Notes: generated by a model not told the origin, from the sequence alone. Numbered from the stretch's first letter, positions 1 through 41,380 are shown. The stretch is 64,000 nt of DNA from Dromaius novaehollandiae (GCF_036370855.1 NC_088099.1:142245017-142309016), one strand, 5' to 3'. Numbers and translations: made by a program.

Positions 1-3000
1 TAGTCATGCTTATGAAGGTATGTGCTGCCTACAGAAATGTCTACAGAAATTCAGAGATAATTCTTAGCTGCTTCTCCAGATATAGAAAATTCATTATGAG
101 CAGTTGGTAAAACTTACTGTTTTGAACTTGTTTTCTTTCCTATGATCAGTTAGGAGGGACCTTTGACAGCCACAGGAACAGGAAGTAATTCTGGAGCAGC
201 AGATGAGACAAATGTAGGAGCAATATAAAGGATAGTGAGGAAGATCCTAAGTAAGTATCTTTTCTCAAAATTTATGCAGTAGTATGGAAAGGAAGAGAGG
301 TGTTCAGTTTTGCTTTCCACTGTCTGGTTCATTGGGCAGAAGTTACGATTCTTGAGTTCATGGTCCTTCAGAAGACATGTTAACTTTGATTTCCACACCC
401 CTGATTCTTTTGAATAATGTTTTTATGGTGTTTTTCTACATAATGTGTTGGTAAAATTAACCATTTTCAAATGAGGCTAATCTCTGTGCTTTCATGGTTA
501 TGTTTCTTCAAGCTTGGAAAAATCACAGCTGTGAAAGAACTGGCTTTCTTTAGCTCAGATTATCCACTAGAAAGCAACCGGCAGTTCTGGTGAGTGTGTC
601 TTTTTCCCAGAATATCTTGAGTCCTAGAATTTCAGTTTTTGAGTTGAACTGTCTTCTTGTTCTCAGATTTTTAGAAGGGGTCTAAACTGGGGTCTAATTG
701 TCTGTATTGGACACTTAATAAGCCACTAAAGCAAGTGAACAGGGGGAAGAGCACAGTGTTAGGGTTCCTCGGGCACTGTGCTGCCAGGTTCCTGGTCTTG
801 TGCTCTCCTGCTTTGCCATCTGTGGTCCATCATTTGTCTTAAGTAAGTTCAAGAAGCACTTTAAGTAAAGGGGAGAGAATAATCAATACCTGTTCTTCTC
901 AGAAAGTAGCATGGTCTTCAGCACATAAAACAGCTTTGGCTGCCCTTCCTCAGGTCACTGAGATTTGGTGTCCGAGGCTGGATGCTGCTGTGTTAAGGCA
1001 ACAGTTCCAATATGTTTGGGAAAAGAGTGGTACTGGGAGCTTGAATATGGCTCAGTACTTATACTAAGGAGAACATATTCATGGTTGTATAGGAGGTGTG
1101 GAACTCTGCATGTCAGGAGATACTGGATTCAACAGCTTTCATTACCTTTTTTTATTATCTTTATTATAGGAAACCAATAGAATGTATTTGCTAATTTGGG
1201 AAAAGATTTACCATTGAAGAAGCCTTTGGAGGTTAAATTTTATAACTTCATCACCTCTATATTGTGTCTGCAAATCCATCTCATAAAAATAGTCAGCAAC
1301 AGATTGTTCAGGAAACTAGTCGTGAAGATTTCACAAGGGGCACCTAGCTTACCATTTATAGTATATAAATAATGAGTTCATGTAAGTATTTAATGTTATG
1401 TTTTGGACTTTTTAAACTCAAAAATATGATGTAATAATAAGTTTCAAAAGAGCTTTGTGTGAAAACATTTTTTCAATATGAATATAAATTAAGAAACAAG
1501 AAGTACTTTCATGGATCAAATCAGGAACACTTCAGATATTGTAATGCTTTAGCTTCCAACGTATTTCTGTTATTAAAATGCAGAAGTTCAAAAGTGAAGG
1601 ACAGTGAATGCTGAAATGCTCGAGGGCCTGAAGAAAGCAAAAGGAGAATATGTTGGAAACCCTTTGTTGTTCTCAGTTCAGTTTGGAGAAGAAAAAATTG
1701 AAGTTTCTTCCACTACTACATTATTTTCTCTTGACTATTCCTTAGTAAGATGAAGTAACTTATAACAAATGACTGTTCTCACAGTTACAAAAACTTTCTT
1801 TTATGTGCAAGAGCATCTGATTTCATTGAATGAGTATTTAACTCCTGTAACAGAAAGTTGGAGTAGGAAAGGAAATTCATGGGGGACAGGTATTATGGGT
1901 TCTTTTACAGAATTGCAGAGAAATGCATATGAGGTATACAAAGTCCTGCTGACTTTCTATATATTAGAAAAGATAACTATTCATTCCCTTCCGCAAATCA
2001 TGTCAAACTGACAGATCTTTACAGTGATCCTCCAAAACAATATGCTTTATCCAGCATTACTGGTAGTAGGAGGGCTTTCCCGAAATAGTGTATCGTAAGA
2101 AGCATATGAAAATGGAGGCAAAGGGAGTATAAGATAGGGTAATTATAATAGAATTAAGAAAGAAATAAAGTGGGATTTAGTGCTGCGATGTAGCAATTAA
2201 AGGCTCCATTAAAAAAAAGAAGTGTGTGTGTCAGCCTTCAAATTGATGGCATCATCATTACAGTGACTTTTAGAAGATGTTCTCATGGCCTTCTGCACGT
2301 TCCAAAGTTCGGTTGTCACTTCCTTATGAATTCCATAGTTTCTTGAGTTACTTCTTTTGGATAGGTAGTAGATGTGGGTTGGGTTTTCCTCAGGGTTCTT
2401 TAAATCAATTATTAGATCACTTAGAAATCTCTTTGTTCATACTTCTACGATAGCTGCAACATTAAACCAATCATTCCAGTGTATAGACTTCCACGATTAT
2501 TTGCTTTGCTGCAGACCACAGAAACATTAGCATAAGATGCAAGTTCAAGTTTGCAAATATATCTCAAATTATTGAACTACTATGTAATATTTTAGGATGA
2601 GTTACTTTACTTCACAGGAATCTTCTCTGCACAGTGCAGAATCAGCAACTGATTACTGAGCAAAGACTTATTTTAAATTGTGCAAAGAGAAGGGTAAAAA
2701 GACTAAAATGTTTTGTGAGTGAGGAAGGATTACACATCCGATTAAGAGCCAAAGCCCTTGTTACAGGACTCAATGATTACTAAGAATACGAGGGTCAGTT
2801 GTCTTCTCACAGAGGGCTGAGGAATTGTTTTTGTCCCACAGGTGATAATCCAGGCCATTCTGTCTAGGGACAGCTGCACTCTGAATATCAAATATTTACC
2901 AAATTTACATTAATACAGCTGTTGTGAGATTATGGACTAAATAAAAGCACAGCTTAGAATGTCATTATCTATCAATAATCTATTTAATGTTTTCAAAAAC

Positions 3001-5184
3001 ACCTGTGGGATAGATTCTGATTCCCTATGCACAATATGATAGGGCCTGGCTCTCAATCAACTTGGCAGTTTGTGGGATCTGCAGCTCCGGAGTTGGCCAT
3101 GAAGTTACAGGTAGGAAAACTCAGATACTTCAGAGCAGGATCTGCAAAGGCTAGATTAGCCATGAGGAAATCTCAGGAGAAGTGAATCTCAAGCCCCATG
3201 CCTTATAGAAACAGAGATAATTAGTATTTTGAGCTGTGCTACTCTTCATGCATTTAGGTGTCTTAAGCCATGTGAGCCCTTTCTTGTGCAACACACACAA
3301 AGTGGAAGTGAATACCCTCATGCCTAACACAGTCTGCTGTGATATGTGGACCTGGGTTCATATCTCCCTCTGCCTAGTTTGGGAGAAGGATTTGAGTAGA
3401 AACTGTTTGACCTGGAAGGAAGAAAGAAAGAAAGAAAAAAAAAAAAAAAAAAAAACAAAAGCTTTACCATTAGCCCAAGAGCATATTTGGATGTGATTAT
3501 CTAGGTCTGTCACACAGACTCACTGAGTAAAAATATGTTCATTGTCCACAGGGGCAAATAGTGAGAAAGTGACTATTGATTGGTAGTTTGGGCACCAAGT
3601 TGGGAGATTCAGTTTTAAGTCTTTATGCCAAAGAATATTTAATAATTTATTGATGCTGTTCCACTTTGTAAGTCATTAAATATTCACTGGGGCAAGTACA
3701 TGAACTTGATTGTTGCATCCTACATGACTGCCCTGATGATCAGGCAACAGAATCAATCTCTACTCCTTTGCCACCCCTTCTCCTCACTTGACAAATATCA
3801 CTTTATTTATACAAAGTGAAAGTTGTATCTGAGGCACATGAATCTCAGATTGCCTGCAGCCCAGTTATTCAAGTACCCATCTGCATGGTGGGAGAAGCAG
3901 GTTCACTGTCTCAGTGGCAGCAGGGATTCAAAGTGGTAAGATGAAGCCAGGTGGGCCTCTGTCCCGAAGCACAAAGGTGAGACACAAGAAGAGACTTTTT
4001 GGAACCAAAGGCAGACTTCTGGTGCTGCTTTCCTGCCCTTTCAGAGAGAAAGAAGGAAGGTGAAACTGACAAAATGAGTGTTTTCTAGTATGTTACGTCT
4101 AGTGTCTTTTTATAGAAATCTCTTTTCGGTAGCACACTTGTGCACACTCTCGCAGCCCTCATAGACAAAGGTTTTTCCCTTGATGCCCTCGTTACTGAAC
4201 TGGAAGAGGTCAAGGGGATGAAGGACTTGAAAATTTCAGAGACAGTCTTGAGCAGTGTCATTGCTGAGTAAGAAAAGCCAGTGTTGCTGAAGGAAAGAAG
4301 CAGAAAAGTTCATGGCACAGGTGTTCAAGAACAGGGTAGAGCAGGCCATGCTACAAATGAGCTCCTATCTTTTTTTTTAAGGGGAAACTCTCCCAGTGAT
4401 TAGTCCTTTCCAATAAAATATGCTCATGCATATCCTTTTTTGCCAAGGAGCATCTAGAAGCAAAGATCAAAGCTGAAAATGAAGGGTAGAGAAGGTTAAC
4501 GGATGCAAAAAGGGGCACACTGCATGAAGATATCCACAACTTGCTGAAAGAAGGACAGTTTCATGGGAATCTGTAGTACCAGGGCACTACAGAGATGAAA
4601 TCTATGGAAACGGTAGTAGTCTAATAGTTTATGCTAAAAAATTAAAATAAGCATGCTTAGGAAAAAAAAAAAGTAACAGGTATCATACACATATACCATC
4701 TATCTAGATATGTTTTCTCTCCATGTGTATAATATATGTAAAATTAGCATACCTTATATGCTATTTGGGCCAGTATTTAGCTCTATAGTGGATGTTTACT
4801 TAAAAGCTACAGAATCTATCAGTATCTAATTGCTTTTCGTGTATCCCGTATCACAGAGTATAGTTCCAGTTATGTCATACTGCTATTCGTTGCAACGTGT
4901 GACAATTCAGCTTGTATTTATAAACACGGTACATGCGCAATTTTAAAAAGGGAAGCAACTGTTTGAAAGGGTCGGGATAAAAGTTTCAAGAGCACTCTGA
5001 ATGAGTCAGACTTTTTCCTTTGAAATCAGGAGAGGAAAAAAAAGAGTATGTTCAGAGCGTGTTAAGTTTATAAAAATCTTTATTTCCTAATTACAGTTTA
5101 TGTTCGTACTAATTTCCTTGACCTTTAATTGTATAAGACCCAGGGAGGCTGGTGTGTAAATGCTGAGATCGTAACAGCACTTCT
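1..5184. other. Intergenic DNA upstream of DPYS
   Basis: AT-rich sequence in which I recognise no gene. Open frames are short and have no family resemblance or matching splice sites. The only clear structure is the GAAA/poly-A tract at 3415-3460. By human synteny the next gene upstream of DPYS would be LRP12, but I see no LRP12 exon here. Confidence 0.6.
3415..3460. repeat. (GAAA)n / poly-A simple repeat
   Basis: Several GAAA units run into more than 20 consecutive A with one C interruption near the end. This is a simple repeat and likely to be length-polymorphic. Confidence 0.9.
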
Positions 5185-5252
5185 CACAGAGTGGTGGAGG
5201 TTGGAAGGGACTTCTGGAGATCATCTAGTCCAGGCCCCCTGCTCAAGCAGCG
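5185..5252 (-). mobile_element. CR1 LINE 3'-end fragment
   Basis: The + strand carries the antisense of the CR1 3' terminus, including GGTTGGAAGGGAC, then GGAGATCATCTAGTCCA and a GCTCAAGCAG motif. Only about 70 bp remain, so this is a heavily 5'-truncated copy. It lies just outside the CpG-rich promoter region. Confidence 0.85.
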
Positions 5253-5744
5253 ATGTTTATAATAACCCCTGGCTGTTCTTTACTTTTCTTGTTTTTCTCC
5301 CCCCAAGGTTTTAGAACATTTTCTAGTCGTCTTAATTTTGCTTCCCCTCCTTTTTCCTGGCCTAACTGCTAAAAGGTCTGAGCTACCTTTTTCAGCTGGG
5401 GTTTTGAAAGTCCTTTCCACGAAGGCCATGGCAAAAGCCCTCAATTTCCTTTTCCTGTTTCACTTACGGCCTGCTTAGCTAGTTTTGCGTGTCTGAGCCT
5501 CGGGAGATGGCCCTGCTGGGGCTGGGGGGAGAGCAGCGACCAAACACGCACTCAGCCTCGCTGGCTGGGAGCTGTCTCTGGCCGGAGGAGAGGAGAGGAG
5601 CGCGGCCATTGCATGGGCTTGGGGGCAGCGCGCGCAGCTGCCGGGTCTGTGTGGGCACAATGGCCCCTTCTGAGGCAGCGGAGGTGCCGGCCACAGCAGC
5701 AGGAGCCTTCGGGGGGAGCGGGCGCCTCGGGCGAAGCAGCCACT

Positions 5745-5867
5745 ATGGAGCAGAGCACCACATACCGCAAGATGATTTTCATGTGGTCTTCTGACGGAGG
5801 CCGTGCTCCCGCCGAAAAGCCACCTGTGGTGGAAAAGGAGCCTTTGCCTCAGCCGTCCATAGTCAAG
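5745..5867 (+). CDS. Candidate coding first exon of unknown gene or DPYS isoform
   Basis: An ATG with strong context (A at -3, G at +4) opens 41 codons starting MEQSTTYRKMIFMWSSDGG and ending PSIVK, directly followed by a good donor (AAG|GTGAGG, intron from 5868) in phase 0. The same frame stays open upstream to an ATG at 5613. I do not recognise the protein. It lies in the CpG-rich block about 0.9 kb before the DPYS start. Both this donor and the acceptor of DPYS exon 2 are phase 0, so splicing between them would keep frame but skip the exon with the first two metal-binding histidines. It could instead be the first exon of a separate transcript or a chance ORF in an untranslated first exon. 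Nothing in the sequence decides between these. Confidence 0.4.
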
Positions 5868-6509
5868 GTGAGGGGGCGGCTCGGCGGCCTCCCCGCAATG
5901 GGCCTCCTCCCTTCGGGCAAAGTGGCAGGTTGCGTTTCTCCCAGCAGCTGGGGAAATTTTGAGGGAGAGCCGCGCGCGGGTCCTGAGAAAGGGGCGGTGA
6001 GATAGCCAGCCCTTCTCCCGTCTTCTCCAAAACGATCCGTGAGGGTTGCTGGGTCGTCCGTGCCCCACAGAGGTAGCTCAGCCCCGTGGCAGCAAACGGG
6101 CCCCACCGCATGGGGCTACGGTCAGCGGGGCTTGGCTGTTTGTGCCGAGGGAGACGCCGAGGTGGGAGTGAAGCTCGGGGGGCTGCTGCTGCCCTGTGGT
6201 GCCCCTCCGCCCGCAGACAGGCCCTGCGGGCTCCCCGCCGCCCCTGCAGAAGCGCTTACGTCGCCTTTGGGCATCACATGTTGGTGCACGGCCGGATTTC
6301 CAAAACAGCGTTTCAAAAACCCAGCTGCAGACGGCAGCCCTGCAGAGCTGCCCTGGAGGGCCCCCCGCCCCCGGCCGCCATGTCCGGCTGAACCACAGCC
6401 AAATTCTGGAGGTCAGGCTTTGGCTCGTGGCCCAGCTGGCTGGCATCGGGCTTCACCAGGGGCGGGAGGCGGAGCTGCGGGAGGTAGCGGAGGCGATTGC
6501 TCTGATCGC

Positions 6510-6518
6510 TATATAAAT
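6510..6518 (+). promoter_or_regulatory. DPYS: TATA box, DPYS core promoter
   Basis: TATATAAAT lies in GC-rich surroundings. A start about 30 bp downstream (near 6540) would give a 5' leader of about 120 nt before the ATG at 6662. A TATA promoter suits a tissue-restricted liver and kidney enzyme gene. No transcript data were available. Confidence 0.6.
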
Positions 6519-6661
6519 ACCAGCGCGTGGTGCGGGTTTGGGGCCGTTCGCAGGTAACCTGGTGCTCCGGGAGAAGGGTGGGCAGTGAGATACCTTTGGG
6601 GAAGGGCAAGTCCCGGAGCTCAGGCCTCGTGGTGACCTCGTAGGTGCCTGAAGAAGAGCCA

Positions 6662-34786
<28,125 letters not shown>

Positions 34787-34817
34787 TAGGCTCATTCCCA
34801 AGGTTTGGCTCTTGCAG
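34787..34817 (+). other. DPYS: DPYS 3'UTR part of exon 9
   Basis: From the stop to a good donor (GCAG|GTAACT). The stop is only 31 nt from this junction, inside the roughly 50-nt limit, so the spliced mRNA should escape nonsense-mediated decay. Confidence 0.6.
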
Positions 34818-36299
34818 GTAACTGTCTTTTTTGATTAGTGAAAACTACTTCACTTAATGCTTCTCTGAAACTTCAAGAAGACAAAAGTGCAGCAGGCCTT
34901 ATAGTGTGTGACAGGCTTGTCTGAAATGAGCCCTCTCAGATGGTGAGTTGTCTCGGTATCTTTAAATTTGATGAAAATGTGCAGCAGCCCAGGTATGGAG
35001 GGCCTCTTTCTGATTGAAGCCCCATTAAAAAAGTTCTGCTGAGAGAAGCAAATGGAGTTTAACTGCTAGAGTAAGACATGGATATGAAGACCCATGGAAA
35101 AGCTGAACTCAGTTAACACACCACTTTTCCAAGACCAGAAGTACAAACAAAATTAAGTGGTTTTGATTTTCCTTTAAAATTACATGCCAAACAACTTGAT
35201 GTAAAAATAATTAAATTCACTAATGTCCCTGTCTTATGGGCAATAGCTCTCCACCAGTGGTGCTGTTTGAGTTAAGCACATAGATCAGTATTGGAAGGAA
35301 AACAGTTGTCTCCATGCAGTAGAGGTGCTACAGTTGATTCCAGTTGTGGTCTGATGGATGGCTGAGTTTCTGTAAGGCTCAATGCTGTTAAAAGGGAAAT
35401 GATGCCCTCTTCCCTTTCTCCAGTGTTTCCAGTGCATAACCTGGTTATAGACACTCCCTCATCTGTGTCAGTTCTGTCGTTAAGTAGATCCTTCCATGAG
35501 CTGATTTTTTTGCTAACTCAGCAGAAAGTAATTGCCTTCCCTTTTTCTGAGTTAGTTTTCTGTTGGGTTAAAGAGTTGGACTGTCTCTCAGAAGAACCCA
35601 GCAAGCATCAGGGGCAGGATAAGATGGCTGGGGAGAAGGGCTCAGGAACAGCACCTCACCTTTTAACTGCTTAACAAACAGGAGAGAGAAATACTTCAGG
35701 AAAAAATAAAAGAAATAGGTAAGACATAGGCAAGCATAACTGAGATATGCTGCTGCTGTATGCCAAATGCAACTGAAGCATTTGTCTACTATATCAGAGG
35801 GATTGATTAATATGAGCCAGACAAGTCAGCGGGCAGCAGTAAGCATGACAAAATCCAGGCTAAGTTTCAGGGTGCACATACAGAAATAGTTTCCCGATAG
35901 ACAATGTGAAGCTTCAGTTTTCATCTGACATAAAATGGGTCTATTCTTAGTACTAATTAATACAAGGACAGGAACAAAACTCCAAAGGTGGGAGGGTGAA
36001 GTTAGCTTTTCTACATTTCATTGTATTCTTCTTTGAAAGCTCCCTCACAGTGAACCTCATCCAGAGCATCAGTAGCAGCAACAGAATGCAGCATGCTATT
36101 TGTTTTCCTCTGTCATAAGGGAGAAAGCTTTTGTAATAGAGAGGACTAAAGGCTAAAGCCGCAATAGAGTGAGGGAGCAATAATAGTTTTTTCTAGCTCT
36201 TAGCACTCTTCCCCTGTTATTACCTCTCTGGGTTACAAATTGGAAAGCAGAGATTTTCTTTTGAAAGATTATGTCGTATTGTCTTTCTCTTCTCTGTAG
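34818..36299 (+). other. DPYS: DPYS intron 9 (in 3'UTR)
   Basis: About 1.5 kb, GTAACT...TTCTCTTCTCTGTAG. It separates the stop-bearing exon from the poly(A) exon. Confidence 0.6.
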
Positions 36300-36425
36300 A
36301 TAAAAGTAACCTCGCTCTCCCCAGTGAAGCCATGCATGCTGGTTCCAACGACTAGTCGATCCATAATCAACTTTTCAAGCACCAACATGTGACAACAATA
36401 ACCAATAAACATTATACAGGCCTTC
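36300..36425 (+). other. DPYS: DPYS terminal 3'UTR exon with poly(A) signal
   Basis: Begins after a strong polypyrimidine acceptor and contains AATAAA at 36404-36409, so cleavage is expected near 36425. The exon also has an open frame of about 33 codons from its first base, to a TGA near 36389. That frame would be used only if an earlier donor in exon 9 bypassed the TAA. Confidence 0.65.
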
Positions 36426-37361
36426 CTGCTTGAAAGTTGTCATAGAAATTTCTGTTTAAAAGGAATTCGTTATTAGAACCGAAAAATGATTTTAAGCAAA
36501 TGGAGTAATAGTAAAATAATAATTATAATTATAATGTAGCAGCAGATATGTAGGTTCTTAGAAGTAGGTACGTCTGGAGATTGTATTTCTTCATATTTTT
36601 CTTTAGAAGATATCAGCTAATCTATAAAGTAAAAGCAATGAGTTTTCAGCAAGGGTTAAACATATTCTATATTCTTCCTCTGTTAGGTCACTAATTTCAT
36701 GTGTTACAAAGATTTCTGTTACATTCAGGGATTCAGAGAATTCTGACAACAGATAGCTGAGTTTGATTTTTGGTTTTTTCCCTTCCTGGATGGAGACATC
36801 AGGTACAGCAAGATCCTGATTCAGGGCAACTGTCACTGGTTGAAAAGGCGCTGCTACATTGCTCTGTCCTTATCTTTGAAGGAGTTCATACGTTCGAACT
36901 GTTCCATTTGCATAGCCAGGTGTTTATTGATCTGGTCAAGTGACTATTTTATTTTCCCTAGGCTAACCTATAGTTACCATGCTGATGAACTCACTTATAA
37001 TACCGTTCTGCATTGTGTTCTGGCTTTATAGAGGGACATACATGCGTAGCCTATAGGTCACCAAGGGCAGAGAATAATACCACAATTTCAAAAACCTTTT
37101 TTGACTGAAAATGTGAGGTTTTCCCCCATGTAAATAATACTTTGCTTTTGTAAGATAGGATTTTTCTCATTTGCCAGATTTATCCTGTTTCCTCTTTGAG
37201 GGGTAAGAATATTCTTTGAAGTGTGATGACATTACCATGCCTAGACAGGTTTTGCCGTGGAAACCTAGAATGTTTTTTAAAATTTCATTTTCACATGCAA
37301 TAGCCTTTCTTTTTAAGCAACTGTCACTAGGCAATATTTGAAAGAAAAATGACAAAATATC

Positions 37362-37381
37362 AAAAAAAAAAAAAAAAAAAA
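37362..37381. repeat. Poly-A run (20 nt)
   Basis: Twenty uninterrupted A. No retrocopy could be recognised upstream of it, and CR1 does not leave poly-A tails, so it is best taken as a simple repeat. Confidence 0.85.
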
Positions 37382-40300
37382 CTGCCACACCTATACAGGG
37401 CGTTTATTGATCCTATAAGTAGCAGCAGTATAATCTGTCCTTCTGTGCAACCCATGGGCCAAACAGACACAGAAAGACACACATGCCCACTGTATTTTAA
37501 GACAGACACAGAAAGAATATGATAATTACTGTTGTTTTTAATTTGACAATGGAAGGTAGATTTGTAGTTCCTGCTATATGCATATAGGCATGCAATGAGG
37601 TATGAGCTTGTATGAGAAACAAACTCCTAGCTGATCAGTAGGTCTGATGTCTCTAAATAGCAAAGGAAACTTTTCTTCATAACATGACAGAGAACAGTCA
37701 TGCAGATCATTAAAGCCCAAAGGAGCAAAGATAGTGATTTTTCTAAAAACAGATGTTTTCACAGTGTGATAACAGCAAGTAGTTTTATGACTTACATAAA
37801 CACCAGTTATGTAAATCGAGTTCCCTAAACCATGAAAGTATATTATCTGTGGAAAAATATATCATCTTTTTAGGCATCCTACACAGTTTTTTTAGAGTAG
37901 AAATAAGGAAGCTTCTCCATATACCATTAGCAAAGAGCTCCTGATTCCTCTATTGGTATATTCTGCTCTATATCATGGCTTATACCACTCATAAAGGGAA
38001 TCCTTTGGGTTTTGTTCACAACAGATTTATACTTTTAATTGCAATGACTCTTATAACTAGTTTGCAGAAGTCATGGAAAAATTCATCTGCATATTCTGCA
38101 CTGGGATTTACACCAAAGTGTCCATTGTATTTTTGCAACCTTTAGTGCAAAAATCATTGAAACCTGTCAGATTTATGATATTCATGAGTATTTATTTTCT
38201 CATGGCACACAGAACACAAATCCTGCCTTTATCAGTTGCTGCAAGGTGCCAGCTGATAGCCCTTGGGAAACTGTGTGACATTAAGTATTTCAGCTCTGTT
38301 TTTCAGGCACTGGAGCCTACTGGAGTCTGGCAGTTGAGGCTGTCAGGCTCCAAATCTGTGCAGTCTTTGTTCTTTCCCCAGTTAAGCAGAGCACACTTAG
38401 TGGTAGGATCTTCGTAGGGGTATAATTTTGGAACTGTCCAGGTCCCTATTCCAAAACACCAGTAGTGAGTGACAGCCGAACCAAATATAGTAGGAAGGCT
38501 TTTCTAATAGGCATATAGTTGATGTGGAATGAAATGTGATTATAAAATGCATCTATGTCAGCACAAGTCCTGAACTGGAGCACTGGAAGGAGCATTGGAC
38601 CACCTCTTACTCCTGCCTCAGTCTCTAGTCCCTGGCTAGACTTCTGAATTCATCCTGCAACCTGATCTTAGCTATTGCTTGCTTATTACAGACTTGTTGC
38701 TGGAGCTGTGTTATAATTGTTATTCTAAGACAACAGCTGCAACACAGTGGATTGCAAAGTTGGCCTAGAGATGACTTGTGCAGCCACACAGTTTCCTTGG
38801 TCCTTTCACAGGGAAGCAGGAAAAAAATTACTTTCCCACAGATGTTTGTAGCCTGGCTCATTGAACCACATTCCTCAGGCTGCTGCAGCCTTTACTGAGA
38901 GAAATCTTTGATTTTGTTTTTGATTTTCAGTGCTTTGGTCATTCAGCCAAAGTGAGCAGATAACTTATTTTGTCATGGTTAAAACACAGAGCAACTTCTC
39001 CCTTCTTCGCACTTCTCATTGGGATACTGCTGGTTTCCTTTCTGTTCTTTTATGGGAAGGTGAAGATTCGAATGCATCATAACAGTAAGGCAAAGCCTCT
39101 GCTAGCCATGTTTATCTCACTCTCCCTAGCCAGTCAGAAAGCTGGGGTCTCTAGTGCCCTGCACCCTCCGGTGAGGTGGAATCCAGGGCCAGGAGCAGAG
39201 AAAGAACTAGGGACAGCCGATCCTGATACATTATTTTCTAGTTATATAACATTGTTTTCATCCCCATAATTTGCCAGAGAAATTCTGGCATGGCCAGCAC
39301 ATGTTTATTGTCTGGTTTTCTGTTAGCTATCATTCACTGCTTGTAAAGAGCTTACTGCTGTGGTGCAACCACCTCCACCTGCAGTGGTTTGCTCTACCAG
39401 CCAGAGTACTAGGGGATCTCTATAGACAGCAATACTGGTGTACATAGCTTTCCTGGGCCACTGGAGGGCAGGACTGGTATTATGTATCAAGAATAGCCTG
39501 AGAAACAAGGTACTGTCATGCACAGCAACACCCATGAAGCATGTTCACATGTTTTGAGGCCTGTGCTCATGAAGTTCACAATAACAGCCTTACTTTTGGA
39601 CTGTATTTCATCAGCAGGAAATAGAGTTCAGTTAATCCTTATTTTCCACTTTTGCAGCATAAAACAGAACCAGAGGAACTTGTCCATTCTTTTTTTTTTT
39701 TTTCTTCTTTATTTGCAAGCACCTCTGGGTGATTCAGACTGTGCTGAAAACAAAGTGAGTCAGAGCCACAATATTGACAGAGCAGGGATTGGGGTAAAAG
39801 CAGTTGTAAACCCAGTGTCCTCTGATTTAGCATACTCAGCTGCCCATGAAAAATGCTATAGCAAAACTAGCACAGGGCAAAAAAAAAAAGCCTTTAGCTT
39901 CGCCATGGAGCGAGCCCAGGTTTGGAGCGTGGGGTAGTAACTCGGCGAGTTCTATAAACAGTTGCTGATGGTAAACAGCCTCGGTTGTATCATACATCAG
40001 GAGGGTCAGGAGTGCTAGCATGTCTCTCTGAATTATTGTCACAAGGCAATCAGGTCAACCTTTCATTAATTTTGCAAACCAGATTTGATCCAATTGGGGG
40101 ATTTTTCACAGTCAGTGAAACAACTTCTACACTGTTGAAGGACGTTTAAAAAGGAAGTTGAGCTCTGCTGTGAGTTCAGAGAAGGAAAGGGATAAATGAG
40201 TCAAAGGCCAAATCCAAACTTCTCCTCAGACTCTTGTTCTGACTGCTGGTGATACATGAATTTCTTCTGGCAAGCTCTAGAGAAGCAGTTAGAGACAAAG

Positions 40301-40977
40301 TCCAGTAAAGGGGAGAGGTGCTAAAAATTCCAATTAAGCCAATAAATGAATAAATAAAACCCTTAATTTCAAATGTGCTGGTAGTTCACTTATGCTTCCA
40401 GAAAGAAAAAATACATGCTTTTATCTATGTGGGAAAATGTTCTATAAGAGCAGAAGAAAATATATCAAAAGAGGAAAGAAGACTCTAAATGAGGAAGAGC
40501 AGGGGAAAGAGCCAAAATAAAACATAGGAAATGTGAGGAGAAGGTAGGCAAGAAGAGGAACAGAAATTGTGGAAAATACTGTTTTTTTATTGGAACTTGC
40601 AGACCGATTTATTTTTAATAAATAAGAAGAAAAAGCAATGATGTAACCACATGATTGAAGGGATGGTAAACAGACAGGACAAAGGGAATCGCTGGGCAGC
40701 AGGCAGAGCAGACAGCTGAAGATAATGAAAGAAACCCCCAAACTTCCCCTGCTTGCAGGACAGAAACAAATAGGAAGAAACGGAAACCTAGTAAGGTCTG
40801 TGGAGACTGAGAGTTATGTCTCTGTGCAATGCTGGGAGAAAGACAGGCCATCCTTTTTTCATCTGTACAACTATAAAGAAGATTTCAGGGTATTAATGGG
40901 TATTTCCATTAGCAGGTATTTCTTCTCCTTTCTTCTCCACCCAAGGGCAACTGAGGCAAAGAACTAAAACTAGATCA

Positions 40978-41016
40978 GTAGATCAGGGTAAGAACCCTGT
41001 AGATCAGGGTAAGAAC
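40978..41016. repeat. Exact 18-bp tandem duplication
   Basis: GTAGATCAGGGTAAGAAC at 40978-40995 recurs at 40999-41016, separated by 3 bp, with a further partial copy just before. Identity of the two copies suggests a recent duplication. Confidence 0.85.
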
Positions 41017-41380
41017 TGTCCTATAACCGAGATGAATCCCAGTGTCTCTGAGGCCACGAAGGTGACTTTATTTTAGAATTCAAAAAGAATGTGCCAAATG
41101 TGCCATTTTCCCAGGTAACGCAGATTTAGGGAAGTAGGGAAGAGCAGAGTCATCTCCTTTGCCTACCATTCAGCTCATTTTCAACACAGGGCTATGCACA
41201 GGTATAGTCACATAAGCAAATTGTCCATTAGTCCACTCAAGTGTGCATGTCCAATACAAGTGTAACAGCAACAACATTTGCAAGATGGCACCCTCATGCT
41301 GGCACAAGCACAGCACAAAATAACCCAAGCTTCTGCCCTATATTTCTAACGTGTTTTCTGCAATGCTTTCTGCACAGCCA

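Larger units (their letters stand above)
5480..6660. promoter_or_regulatory. CpG-rich promoter region upstream of DPYS
   Basis: GC content and CpG frequency rise sharply against both flanks, with many CGC, GCGCG and GGGGCGG words such as the GC box near 5874. It contains an exon-like ORF with a splice donor at 5868 and, at the downstream end, the TATA box of DPYS. Two separate start sites are therefore plausible. Long open frames on both strands here follow from the scarcity of AT-rich stop codons and are not evidence of genes. Confidence 0.7.

Noticed and set aside
4020..4560. Sequence that reads like a broken coding segment (for example LEEVKGMKDLKISETV, then a lysine/glutamate-rich part)
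   Set aside because: I compared it from memory with stathmin-like and nucleolar proteins and found no convincing match. Stops interrupt every frame and there is no poly-A tail, so I do not call a processed pseudogene.
5475..6446. Long open frames on the - strand across the CpG-rich block (up to 197 aa)
   Set aside because: They reflect GC-rich composition with few stop codons, are arginine/proline/alanine-biased, overlap each other in several frames and match no family.
36603..36836. - strand ORF of 77 aa just past the DPYS 3' end
   Set aside because: It looks moderately protein-like but has no family resemblance, no promoter and no splice context; random ORFs of this length are expected.
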